A stretch of 64,000 bases of DNA, taken from Copromyces sp. CBS 386.78. Its lineage: Eukaryota > Ascomycota > Sordariomycetes > Sordariales > Sordariaceae. The notes beneath the pieces are model-generated. The model did not search any database and was not told where the DNA came from. It worked only from the letters and a program-made list of their open reading frames with translations. Positions 48,033-58,666 of the stretch are shown piece after piece. The DNA lies in contig MU839104.1 of assembly GCA_030685235.1 (NCBI GenBank), positions 186,001 through 250,000 of the forward strand. The letters are read 5' to 3'. Every line of letters starts with the position of its first letter. The first letter of the stretch is position 1. Both the position numbers and the translations under genes were made by a program.

Positions 48033-49253
48033 ATGGCTACCCTCCAACAGAAGTCAGTTCACCTCCGTTTCCCTCGACAGCAATTGCCCGTCCGCATCCA
48101 CGCCCCCGATTTCCCCGATCGCCATTTTCCGGGCGTGCTTTCACAACCCAACACGTGTGCGTTTGATTTGTCGGAGAACAAGAGTTTAACATAGTTCGCG
48201 ACCATACAGGCACGACTGGGCCGACGATGACGAGCTCGAGGAGACCTCCACCGAACTCCCGCCCCCCCAGAAGATCACCAACAAGGATGGCAGCACGACC
48301 ATCATTGAGTACCGCCTGAACGACAACGGCCAGAAGGTCAAGACCACGCGACGCATCCGCTACATCACCCACCGCGAGGTCGTCAACCCCCGCGTCGCCG
48401 ACCGCAAGTCGTGGGCCAAGTTCGGCCTCAGCGTTAAAGACGGCGCCGGCCCGGCCCCCGACACCACCTCGGTCGGCGAGAACATCATCTTCAAGCCTTC
48501 CTTCAACTGGCGCCAGGACGCCAAGGACGAGAGCAAGGACCCCAACGCCCAGGCCATGAAGGACAAGCTGAAGGACAAGAAGGTCAAGTGCCGTATCTGC
48601 AACGGCGAGCATTTCACCGCCCGCTGTCCCTACAAGGACACCATGGCCCCCATCGGCGAGGCCGGCGCTGCCGCCGACGTCGCCGCTTCTGCTGCTGACG
48701 AGGCTGCTGCCGCTTCCCAGGGCACGGCGGGTGCTGGCAAGAAGGGCTCGTACGTGCCACCTGCGCTGCGTGGCGCCGGCGGTGCTGCGGCTGCTGGAGA
48801 GAGGATGGGCGGCAAGTACGGCGAGCGCGACGATCTCGCCACTCTCAGAGTCACCAACGTACGTTTTGCCCTGGATTCCCGGAGGATAAGGAGGAGGAGG
48901 AGGAGGAGGAAGAGAGGAAAAAGAGGAGAAGGAGGAAGGAGTGGGAGGAAGAGCGGCGAAAGCTGTTTTCCTCCGACGAGAGGGTTTTTAAACGGGATAA
49001 TACGTGCTAACATCCTTTCTACGCTTAGGTCTCCGAGATGGCCGAGGAACAAGAGCTTCGCGATATGTTCGAGCGGTTCGGTCGCGTCACTCGTGTCTTC
49101 CTTGCCAAGGATCGCGACACGGGTCTTGCCAAGGGCTTCGCCTTCATCAGTTTTGCGGATCGCAGCGACGCTGTCAAGGCTTGCGCCAAGATGGACGGTT
49201 TCGGTTTCAGGCATTTGATTCTCAGGGTCGAGTTCGCGAAGAAGGCTGCGTAA
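48033..49253 (+). CDS. tif35: Eukaryotic translation initiation factor 3 subunit g
   Basis: Three exons, 48033-48052, 48210-48858 and 49029-49253, give 297 residues. The first coding exon is 20 nt; introns are 157 and 170 bp, long for this window. The N-terminus ([11 protein letters not shown]) and the IEYR...[15 protein letters not shown] segment are typical of eIF3g. A CCHC-like zinc knuckle [13 protein letters not shown] is near residues 133-145, and a C-terminal RRM (about 217-297) has RNP2 LRVTNVSEM and RNP1 KGFAFISF. eIF3g helps 43S scanning and reinitiation. The Ala-rich linker (about 155-215) is probably flexible. Confidence 0.95.
48881..48960 (+). repeat. Purine-rich GGA tract within eIF3g intron 2
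   Basis: Nearly 80 nt of G and A, including (GGA)n, lie in the second intron shortly after the donor. Confidence 0.85.
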
Positions 49254-52212
49254 ATCGGTGGTGGTCTTCTAGACGGATGCGGAGGCGGAGGAGTCGTGGA
49301 AGGAGGTTATCAGAGGGATTTACGATCCTAATGCGGTCTGGACAGAGGAGTACGTCACAAAAATGAGAAAGGTCTCCTTGATACTTCTTGCTATTGGAGT
49401 TCATACTAATGGGGAACGAGCGGCAAAATGTGTTACGGTTGAAAGATTTCTTCTTGCCTTTCAAATGTATCGGGCAAAGGTGGTTATTTGAACGTTGGTG
49501 CCTGGGTGACGGACCGACCGCCCAACAATGTTGATGAAATTGACTGGAACATGGGTTTAGCACGGGACATACCAAAAGCAGCGAAGTTTTTGAGAGTGGC
49601 GTGTGGTTCTTCTTGTTCATCAGAGCTCATACTTGTGTCGACTAAGGCGACTCAGCCTTTGTGACCTTTCAAAACATTATCATTTGATACTAGCTTCTAT
49701 CTATTCAGCGTGCCACCTCAACCAAACCCGACATTCAACATTAAATCTCAAGCTGACAGAATCCCTTATTAAGTCCCATCATAAACTCATCCAGTTATCT
49801 CCAAGATCGTAAGTTCCTGAGCTCCTCCATACCAGCTGAGACGTCCCTTCATCTGTCCTTCTCATCTTCCTTTCTCATTAAGCTCATTACTATGAAGGTC
49901 GTTATGCTGACTTGTGAAAGTCACCCATAACTCATCCCGCCCTGCCCTGCCCTCATAAATCGTGAAAGACAGGAAAGTGTCGACAAAGGAAATATGACGG
50001 TTTGTCTGAAAGGGTGGGGAGGGGGGAACGCATCTGAAAATGCAATCGAAAAGGGGATTTCCGCTCAAAGAATCCTGAGCAACAGCGGCATCATAACCAA
50101 CCAACAGACCACAACTCCTGCTCTCTCCCAACTGCCTCCTAGCGACCCATCAAAACCCCTTACGCCTTCTCACCGCTAGACCTTCTCCCATTTCCCCTCC
50201 TCCTCTGGTCATGATCACTTTCCCCGCCGGTATCGTCATCCTCACCCCCACCCGCTTCTCTGACCTTTTCCCTAACGCTACGCCCTTTAACCCCCCTCTC
50301 TTCTACCCGTACCCTCCCTCTCCCTCTCCATCACCCGTCTCCTCCCCTCCTCCTCCCTCCTCTCCCTCCTCTCCACCCACCCCCGTCTCCTCCCCTTCCA
50401 GTTTTCCCTCACCAAATACGGCACCTCCCTAAGCCACCCCCAACTCAGCCTCACCGCCAGTTTGAAATGGCTCCTAGCCTGCCTAAAATGCGCGGCGGCC
50501 TCGACCTTGTTGACGCGTGCTAGTGTGTCGAAGAAAGGGAGGATAAGGAGTTGGTCCTCTCCGAGTTTTGACGGGTGAGTTTGGTGTGATTATTTGGCTA
50601 GTGACGCTTTGAGTTCGGGCGTTGAACTCGAGCTGGAGCTGGAGCTGGAGCTTGAGAGCTGGAGCGGAAGGGATCACTTAGACGGGAGAGCATTGTGATG
50701 TACCAGAATAGGACACTGTGAACCCGGGTCCAAGGACTATAAAAAGAAACCCAAGAGAAACCGTCTCTGATGTAAATATTTCAAGAGAAGAAGTCGGCGA
50801 CGTTTGACGACGGCAGACTGACGATGTCCTCCCCAGATGTTTCGCAAGTTGTTGAGGTGGAACCGCTGATGTGACCAAAGTAGGTATCTCTGTTAGTGTT
50901 CTGTTAGTAATATCCCCAAGTGATTGAGTCTCTACTAACAGATACGAATCAAGACCCCGTCTCCGAATTTCCAGCCTTATTAACATTCCTCCTTCCTTTT
51001 CGATTGGAGGCGAAGACACTCTCTCCGCTAGGGTTCGATCCATACGGTAAAAATGACATTTTTTCCAAACGTGACCGCTTACGAGTCTTACTGAACTTTC
51101 AGAGCCCGTGCACCAGTCCGTGCACCGCCAGAAATTGAGGATCTCTAGTGCCCAGCTTGGCTGGTGTGTGCCTCCCAAACCCCTGAAATCCAGATTTTAG
51201 GGCACGTGTTTAATCATGTGACCTGTAAAAATGGAAAGGAATCTCATTTTTTCCAAACCGCTACGGTAATTACAGTGACTGACCACCGACGAGTCTGACG
51301 GGTCGACCCCTACTCTCCGCACAAGAAGCGGGTTCCATGCCGTTTTAGCCTTACACTAATATCATGGTGTCTCCAGTTCCCAGAGATGCTTCCCGAACCC
51401 TCTCGACGACGAGTGTTCCCAGGTTCCGTCCAAGGCCGAAGGGATCGTCCAATTGAATGACACAAGTCGTGCTCAACAGCCCGAATTATTTCACGGACGT
51501 GCGGGTAATGGCGGGACCCTAATCAGTGCACGCCTTCGGGTCTCCGCGCATTGCGCATACCGTGTCCAGTGTCCTGTGACTCGTGTCTCCCGAGTGGCCG
51601 GCCGGTCCCCCCGCTCCCCGGAGAGACGAAGAAAAGAGGGGATCGACAATCAGGCAAGACCAGGACCCCAAGTTCCCACAAAAAATTCCCCAACAACTGG
51701 AGACCACCCCCCCCTGAACCCACATGAGTTTGTTGACTTTGAGAAGCACGAGGAATTGCATGTGAAGATTGGTATCCCAATCTGTCCCTTCATCTCGTGA
51801 CGAACGGTAGTTGTCGTGTGAGTCGAGAAGAGTGTTACATCCGGAATCTTTCTTTTTCCACCTTGCTCTAGGTATCCTCTGTCTGAATCCCTCCCTCTCT
51901 GACGTCGTTCTGAACAAACACCCCGTGCTGGCCACTTCGTTTTTTGTCATCCCGCGCCTTACCTTGTTGGTTGTCTCAATAACGAACAACAAAGCTTGGC
52001 ATTTTCCTGAACTTTTCAGGGTCATTGTCTGGGATTCGTTGTGGTGGTCACGCTCCAACGCCCAAAAATTCGGACGGCCCAATCGAGTACAAAACCGCCG
52101 TCAATCTGAATCACCGTTCCCGTCTCGCTCCTGGGATGTTCAGTCCGTCACGCAAGCTCAACGCTTATACCGCATACACACGCCAATCCGGTTTTCAACA
52201 CCGTGACCCAAA
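49254..52212. other. Intergenic block of about 3 kb upstream of cho2
   Basis: No gene is supported. A strongly pyrimidine-biased tract covers about 50270-50410, and a GGAGCT hexanucleotide run lies near 50629-50655. The motif ATTTTTTCCAAAC occurs at about 51057 and 51245, on the same strand. A CACGTG hexamer is near 51204. The region probably contains the cho2 promoter. Confidence 0.4.
50629..50655 (+). repeat. (GGAGCT)n microsatellite
   Basis: Four or so consecutive GGAGCT units in noncoding sequence. Confidence 0.8.
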
Positions 52213-55200
52213 ATGAGCTCCTCGGCATCAGATCACTCTGCCGCCAGGCTCAACAGTGATGTCCGCCAACGGCATCCTACCGCATCGGCGGCCAGCGAGG
52301 ATCTCGAGGACGTTTTGCTGCTGCAGCGGCAACAGAAAGAGGCCGACGCCGCTGCGTCGAGGCCCAAAAAGACATATGGCAAAACTCCAGATGGCACCGG
52401 TAAGGAGATACTTCGGCTTCTTGTCTTCGATCTCTACAGCAGAGTTAGAGCTGGGATGAACTAACATGAATTCTCCCAATATTCAGTCTTCGTCGTTCCC
52501 ACGACTCATGACATGGTCACCCAGCTGCTCGACCCTCGCGAGCCCAAGAACCTGTCAGATGTCGCCGTGCTCGCCATCATTGCTTTACACTTCCTCGCCG
52601 CTTACTACCTGCCCTGGGGCGTCAAGAGGCCTCTCTTTGCCGCCATCTTCATGTTGTGGAGATTAGCTTACAATGTCGGCATTGGTTACCTTTTGACTAT
52701 CCAGTCCAAGTACAAGCTTCTGGTGACTTGGGCCAAGAGGTGGAAGCTGTTCGAGAACCCCGCGACTGGCAAGAACCCGCGCCCATGGCTCTACAATCTG
52801 CTCAAGGAGGAACTCGAGACCAAGATCCCCCATGATTACAAGTTTGAAGAGGCTCCGATCGAGTACAACACTTGGCTCACCTTCCGCCGCGTCGTCGACT
52901 TGATTCTCATGTGCGACTTCACCTCCTATTGCCTGTTCGCTATTGTCTGCGCCCACAAGCCAGAAGGCGAGGGTTTCTTCGTCGGTTTTGCCCGTTGGGC
53001 TGTTGGAATCACGCTGGTTGGCTTCAACCTATGGGTCAAGCTGGATGCTCATCGTGTTGTCAAGGACTATGCTTGGTACTGGGGTGGTAAGTTGCATTAC
53101 CTTTGCCTAACCTCTCAGCTTCATTGGACAATTGGGACTGACCATATTAGACTTCTTCTACCTCATTGAGCAGGAACTTACTTTCGACGGTGTCTTCGAG
53201 CTGGCTCCTCACCCCATGTACTCCATCGGATACGCTGGCTATTACGGTATCTCCATGATGGCCGCGAGCTACGATGTCCTCTTCATCTCCATCATTGCCC
53301 ATGCCGCCCAATTCGCCTTCTTGGTTGTCGTCGAGAACCCTCATATCGAGAAGACCTATAACCCGCCTCAGCCCCGCGTGAGGTCCGACTTGGAGGCTGC
53401 TAGTCAGTTGCAGGAGGTTGCTTCCGAGTATTCTGTTCCTTCTACGGCCGCAAGACATAACGACAACTCCCCGCAGCCCGTCCACAACCTCATCGGTCTC
53501 AAGAACCTCGATTTTTTCCGCATCACGGATGTTGCCGTCGTGCTTCTTTCTGCTTACCTCGCCGTCGTCACTATGGTTACCCCCAACACCCGCTTTTACC
53601 AGACTCTTTTCGTATTGCACGCTCTGGCTTGGCGTGTGTGGTACTCATTTGGCCTGGGAGTCATTTTGACCAAGCAGTCTGAGGAGAAGATGTTCACCAG
53701 GCACTTCCTGAAGTACGGCGAGAGCTTGGGCGAGGCCTGGCGCCAGTGGAAGGGCATCTATCACCTGAGCAACTGCCTCTGCCATGCTTCCTTCATTGCT
53801 GCCTGCTACAAGATGTACGAATTCCCGGCCGGTGGAGACAACGGCTGGGCGCTTCTGAAGCACGTCGTTGGCCTGGGCTTGATTGCTCTCCAGGTCTGGA
53901 CCGCTACTAGCATCTACGAGTCGCTGGGCGAATTCGGATGGTTCTATGGCGATTTCTTCTTCGACAGCAAGAGGCAGCTCACTTACACTTCTATCTACCG
54001 CTTCCTCAACAATCCCGAGCGCGTCTTTGGTACCGCTGGCTTGTGGGGCGCTGCGCTGATCACCTGGTCCCGCGCCATCTTCCTCATGGCTCTTGCCGGC
54101 CACTTCCTCACTCTTGCGTTCCTTGCGTATGTTGAGAAGCCTCACATGCAAAAGGTCTATGGCCGCAACCTGCGCGATGATGCCGGTGTCACCAAGTTCA
54201 TCAAGCGTTCCCTGCCTCCCCCGGTCACTGAGTGGCAGCAGAGCATTGACAAGGTCCTGGACGAGACCAAGCACTTCATCGATGAGTTTGTTGAGGCTGC
54301 TCGCTCCAGACTCGCCACTGGCTCTTCTACCATAGCCAAGGATACTTCGTCCCTGTTCAACAAGTACCCCGCTCGTCTCACCCTCAGCAAGATTTCAGCC
54401 GACCTTGCGGGCTATGATCCCAAGCACTACGGTCTGTCTCTTGCTGGTACACCTGTTGTGGGCACAAACGAAAAGGCTACCGGAAAGGAGAGCCCCAACG
54501 CTCGCGTGCCGAAGGATGTCAAGACTCAGTCGTTCGAGTACGGAGCCCCGATTCGCGTCAAGTGGACTGCACCCGCTAAGCACAGCAAGAAGGACTGGAT
54601 CGGTCTCTACATGGTCACAGACAATCGCTCTAGGGAAGTCACTGAGGTTCCCTCTCTTGGCCGCTGGGTACCAACCAACCCCGGCGAGTACGACACCACC
54701 ACTGACCAAGGTATTCTCGTCTGGGACCAGCCCGTCGAGAACAAGTCTGAGGACACCGATCTCGTCCAGGGTGAGATGATCTTCGAGGGTGACAAGCTGT
54801 GGTGGACACAGGGTGTGTTTGAGTTCCGTTACCACCATGGTGGCGGACATCATGTCTTGTCCATCTCGGAGCCTTTTGAAATTCAGATTCCCAAGTTCGA
54901 CGACGAGCACAGAGGCGTCGATATCAGCGCTGGCAGCGGAGAGGTTGGTGAGCAGGCCGTCGAGGCGGCTCTCCTGCCCGTTATCCGCAACTGCCTGGAT
55001 CGTGACCCCGATATTGCGCCCAGCAATCCGGACGAGCGTTTCGGCGGCCATGTCGAAAGGGATGGCAAGTATGCCAGGCGTGTTGTGTACGCTATTAGGC
55101 ATATGTTTGGTATCGACTTTGCCCCTGCGGTTGTGCTTGCGGACGGAAACGTCCGTAGATTGGCTTGGAGGATATGTCACGCTAAGGAAGTGCTGGTATG

Positions 55201-55326
55201 TAACGGTCATCTTCTTCCTTCTTTTCAGTTTACCAGTTGCTAACTAGTCATGTTTCACAGGCCCCATTCAGCATGTCACATACCAACGGCCGGACAACAC
55301 CGGTCGATAGCAAGTTCTCCGAGTGA
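52213..55326 (+). CDS. cho2: Phosphatidylethanolamine N-methyltransferase (Cho2/CHOL-1)
   Basis: Four exons, 52213-52399, 52487-53086, 53151-55195 and 55261-55326, give 965 residues; introns are 87, 64 and 65 bp, and the last exon is 22 codons. The protein catalyses the first SAM-dependent methylation of phosphatidylethanolamine on the way to phosphatidylcholine, in the ER membrane. Two PEMT-type modules are seen: the first with [15 protein letters not shown] and [10 protein letters not shown], the second with a degenerate start ([13 protein letters not shown]) and [11 protein letters not shown]. Multiple hydrophobic helices surround them. A C-terminal beta-rich domain starts with [20 protein letters not shown]. 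The N. crassa orthologue is chol-1, from memory. Confidence 0.95.
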
Positions 55327-56182
55327 AGGGATTCTCATTCCTACATAAAGAGATCGGGCATGGCGGAAAAGCACTAGTGTCTTAACTGCTCCCTGGCGCT
55401 TTGTTTCCCTTAACAAATAAATACAGGACCCGGAAGGGTTTTGCTTTATGGAAGAGGGAGCGTTTGTATGAGAAAGCAGGTGGATGGAGTTATGTATGCA
55501 TTGTACGATGATCAAGCAGTGAACGAGATACCATATCTGCATCTTTTGGCTGGCGGAAAAGATGACAGGCATAAAATAGTAAAATAAAATCAAAGAAAGA
55601 ACAAAATCAGAACTCGGCTCAAAAGCAATAGAAAATCATGTGCTACTGTAGGCTTGTGATTTGTACATTTGCATTGACCTAAGACCTGTTCAGCTGCACG
55701 TTAGTACGTTTCTAGGTTAAGATTTTGTATGTAGGACGTACCAAGTCAACGTACTATTGCGATTTGTCGTGTTCGGTTCAAAAACCTTATTTTTTATGCA
55801 CGCTCTGTAACTATTTACAACTACCTGCACATACCTCAAATCCTCGATTTGAGTAATTAAGAGGCTAGAATCTTCGAAATCTTTGATTATAGTTTGAGAC
55901 GTAGTATGTTAAGAACTACAGTTAAGAATAGGACCGAACTCAACCCTCTATAAATATACCTTTGAAGGTAGCTATTGCAAAGGAACTTGGAAATGAATGA
56001 GCCTATTCCCAATTGACATTTACTATTTAGATGGGTAGTGATGATAGAAAGGAAGATAATGACGATGATACGTGTAGATCAGCATTGATGCAGCGGTTCT
56101 GTGTGATGATGATGATTGCGTTGTTGTTCTAGTTCAAACTGTGCTCACGGACAAGTGGGCTGCCATTATATACTATCTGCAG

Positions 56183-56452
56183 ATGTCTCCTGCGCCTGTA
56201 AGGCTAAGGCCTATAGCAGGTGGGACCCTATATGAAGGAAACTACATATTTGATGAAAAGGATAGTAGTGATGATGAAAAGGATAGTGATGATGATAAAA
56301 AGGATGGTGGTGATGATGAAAAGGATAGTGGTGATGATGAAAAGGATAATAGTGATGATGAAAAGGATAGTGATGATGATGAAAAGAATGGTAGTGATGA
56401 TGAAAAGGATGGTGGTGATGATAAAAAGGATAGTAGTGACCCTACTGAGTGA
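56183..56452 (+). CDS. Possible Asp/Lys-repeat peptide (doubtful gene)
   Basis: An ATG at 56183 opens an 89-residue frame with 20 ordinary residues followed by nine seven-residue repeats of DEKDSSD type and a short end. The repeat unit is a multiple of three, so it stays in frame by construction, which weakens the case for a real gene. No introns or homologues are apparent. Confidence 0.2.
   Translation: MSPAPVRLRPIAGGTLYEGNYIFDEKDSSDDEKDSDDDKKDGGDDEKDSGDDEKDNSDDEKDSDDDEKNGSDDEKDGGDDKKDSSDPTE
56252..56440 (+). repeat. Nine tandem 21-bp repeats (minisatellite)
   Basis: Exactly 189 bp, or nine 21-bp units of the kind GATGAAAAGGATAGTAGTGA plus one base. Units differ mainly by A/G exchanges (AGT, GGT, AAT, GAT). 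No insertions or deletions break the period. Confidence 0.95.
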
Positions 56453-56791
56453 GGAAGAAAGAGAAAGAAAGAAGAAAGGTAAAAAGGAGGAGAGCCCCTG
56501 ATTCCAAAGCACTTCTTTCTATTTTGCAGCTAAAGTCTTGGCCTACTTTACTTGGGAATGAGTAAGAGTTGAAGAAAAAGTTCCAACACAGCACCACAAC
56601 CCCCAAGTAACACTGCCTTAATATTGCAGGATTGCAGCTGCGGACCCTGCATGTTAACACGTTTATTTCCTAAAATCCCCAACGCGGATCCGAACACGCC
56701 TCTAGCTTCTTAACTCTTGAATATTTACATATCTCAGGTCCATATGTACGTCTATATGCTTACTTTATCAACAGCCCTTTTGACTCCCTTT

Positions 56792-56904
56792 TCACGTCGA
56801 CTTGCGGTGCATAACACCAGCGCCAGCCTGCAACACCAGTCAGTCAGTCAGTCATACAAACTCAAGAAAAATACCCAACGAACTTCTCGAATCACACAAG
56901 CGGG

Positions 56905-56963
<59 letters not shown>

Positions 56964-58147
56964 ATACCTGATGGCTAGGGTAAACCAGCGTATCAGCGAC
57001 GACAACATTCTCCTTTCGTGTTGCAACGAACACTACCACTTCAGCTATGTCTTCGGGGGACAAAGGAACAACACCGGCGTAGACGGCATCGGCCTTGCTC
57101 TTGTCGCCGTAGAACCTCACCACGCTGAACTCGGTCTCGACCTGACCGGGATCGATCTCCATGACGCGGATGCGCGTGGCGATCAGCTCCTTGCGCAGGG
57201 CATCAGTAAAGCTGCGCACGGCGGCCTTGGTGGCGCAGTAGATGGAACCCCCCGCGTACGGCTCGCGGCCGGCGATGGAGCCGATGTTGATGATGTCGCC
57301 TGACCCTCCATCTTCCGCAGGGCCGCGGGCCTTGAAGATGGGCAGGATGGCCTGGGTCATGTTGATTAGGCCGGTGACGTTGGTGGCGAACATGACGTTG
57401 ATGTCGGCTTCGGCGATGGAGGGGGCTTGGGCGACTTTCGAATGTTGTTAGTGAGGATCATTGACAAATTGATGATATCAGGTAGGGGAATGCAAACCTC
57501 CTCTCACGAGACCACTACACATATCATTTTCATTAGCATTTTCACTCTCTTATCTCACTCTCCCTCATATTATTGACGGGTCACAAAGGCAAGACTCACG
57601 CATTATTGACCAAAACATTGATATCCCTCCACTCCTCCGGCAACCCCCCAACGAAACCCCTGACCTCCTCAGGCTGGCTCACATCCAGCTTGACCGGCAG
57701 CACCTGCACGCCCTCGCCGACCTCCTCGCGGATCTCCTTGGCGATCTGCTCAAGCGCATCAACGCGGCGGGCAGTCAGGATCAGCTTGAGGCCGTTGTTG
57801 GGCGCGGTCCGCGCAAACTCGAAGGCGGTGCTGCGGCCGATGCCGGACGAGGCGCCCGTGATGACGATGGTCTTGCCGGCGAGGCGCTTGGCTGCTGCTG
57901 CTGAGGACATTGTTCTTTTTGTTTGGAGGAAATTCGAAGTGAGGGTGGTAATAGAAGGTGAAGAATATGTGGGAAGAGATGAGCGGCTCAAAGTCCTGTA
58001 GTTTGGATAACGTAGTGTTGCCGGGAGAGTCTGAGTGTGAGTGGTGGTGGTGGTTCGAACTGCCGAGATGTTATTAGTCAGATATCTAGCTGCGAGGCTG
58101 GATACTGCTGCTGGTGAGGTTGGTGGTGGTGTTCTTATGGAAAACAT
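56792..58147 (-). CDS. Short-chain dehydrogenase/reductase (YMR226C-like), with a 17-nt microexon
   Basis: Four exons on the minus strand, 58147-57600, 57514-57498, 57434-56968 and 56827-56792, give 355 residues with all phases matching. The NAD(P)-binding TGASSGIG is at 97-104, NNAG at 181-184 (crossing the first junction), and the catalytic Ser241, Tyr254 and Lys258 form the S-x12-YxxxK set. The last exon restores the conserved ending AGAGVMHRKST. Yeast YMR226C is an NADP-dependent dehydrogenase of 3-hydroxy acids such as L-allo-threonine. A second in-frame ATG at 57910 (acaATG) would give 276 residues, the usual family length; the upstream 79 residues are Ser/Thr/Arg-rich and could be a mitochondrial presequence. 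Introns are 85, 63 and 140 bp. Divergent from the HET gene. Confidence 0.88.
56905..56962 (+). repeat. 58-nt homopolymer (A on plus, T on minus) inside SDR intron
   Basis: An uninterrupted run of 58 A lies in the last intron of the SDR gene, starting five bases after its GT donor on the minus strand. Homopolymers of this length often mark assembly or cloning uncertainty, so the exact count is doubtful. Confidence 0.85.
57498..57514 (-). other. 17-nt microexon of the SDR gene
   Basis: Acceptor TGTAG precedes and donor GTTTGC follows. It encodes the GLVRG part of NNAGLVRGVAQ, which is the loop after the cofactor-binding NNAG motif. Without it the frame is lost. Confidence 0.85.
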
Positions 58148-58666
58148 GGGAATGACAAATCAAGGACAACGACAAAAGAAAATGGAATTCGATAGATAAG
58201 TGATGAGACAATGTTCCGAATAACTTCCGAGCTTACTTCCGGGTTATAACAGTTGGACCCCCGTGCCCCCGGCCGCCCCGTACCTCCCCGAGCTTAAGCT
58301 ACCCCGCATTCACGATGATCGCGCCCAACTTTCAACTTTCAAACCGCCGCATTCTTCCCGCCGCAACCCGAGACGAAGATTTGTATGCTAATCAGACCCA
58401 CGGGTAGACGGTCTATCAACTTGTGCGTGCCTTTTGGCGCAACTTCCTGATGCGATTCGGTCACGACTTTCACTTGACTTATACGGTAACTCTGGCTCGA
58501 GTTTGAGCTTTATGGTAATCTTCAAGTTGTCTTGTCCTTTTGCAACTTGGGAACCCTGCGTCAAGTAGAATCATGCTTGCTCTAACTGTTCAATTGTCAG
58601 AACAGTGCTCGATTTAATTCCGCATCTGCCAATACCACCGGTCACCTCTCCTCACCCTCAAGCCAC
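58148..58666. promoter_or_regulatory. Divergent promoter shared by the SDR and HET genes
   Basis: This 519-bp region lies between the two start codons. No regulator site was assigned. Confidence 0.45.

Larger units (their letters stand above)
55327..56791. other. AT-rich intergenic block containing tandem repeats
   Basis: From about 55580 the base composition turns visibly AT-rich compared with the genes to the left. It contains the 21-bp tandem repeat array at 56252-56440. No gene with confident homology was found. Confidence 0.5.

Noticed and set aside
50211..50432. A 73-codon Ser/Pro-rich frame
   Set aside because: The Ser/Pro content is simply the C/T-rich tract read in one frame.
56905..56962. 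Poly(A) run as the tail of a LINE or retrocopy
   Set aside because: It lies between a perfect donor and an acceptor that restores the conserved SDR end, with no target duplication seen.
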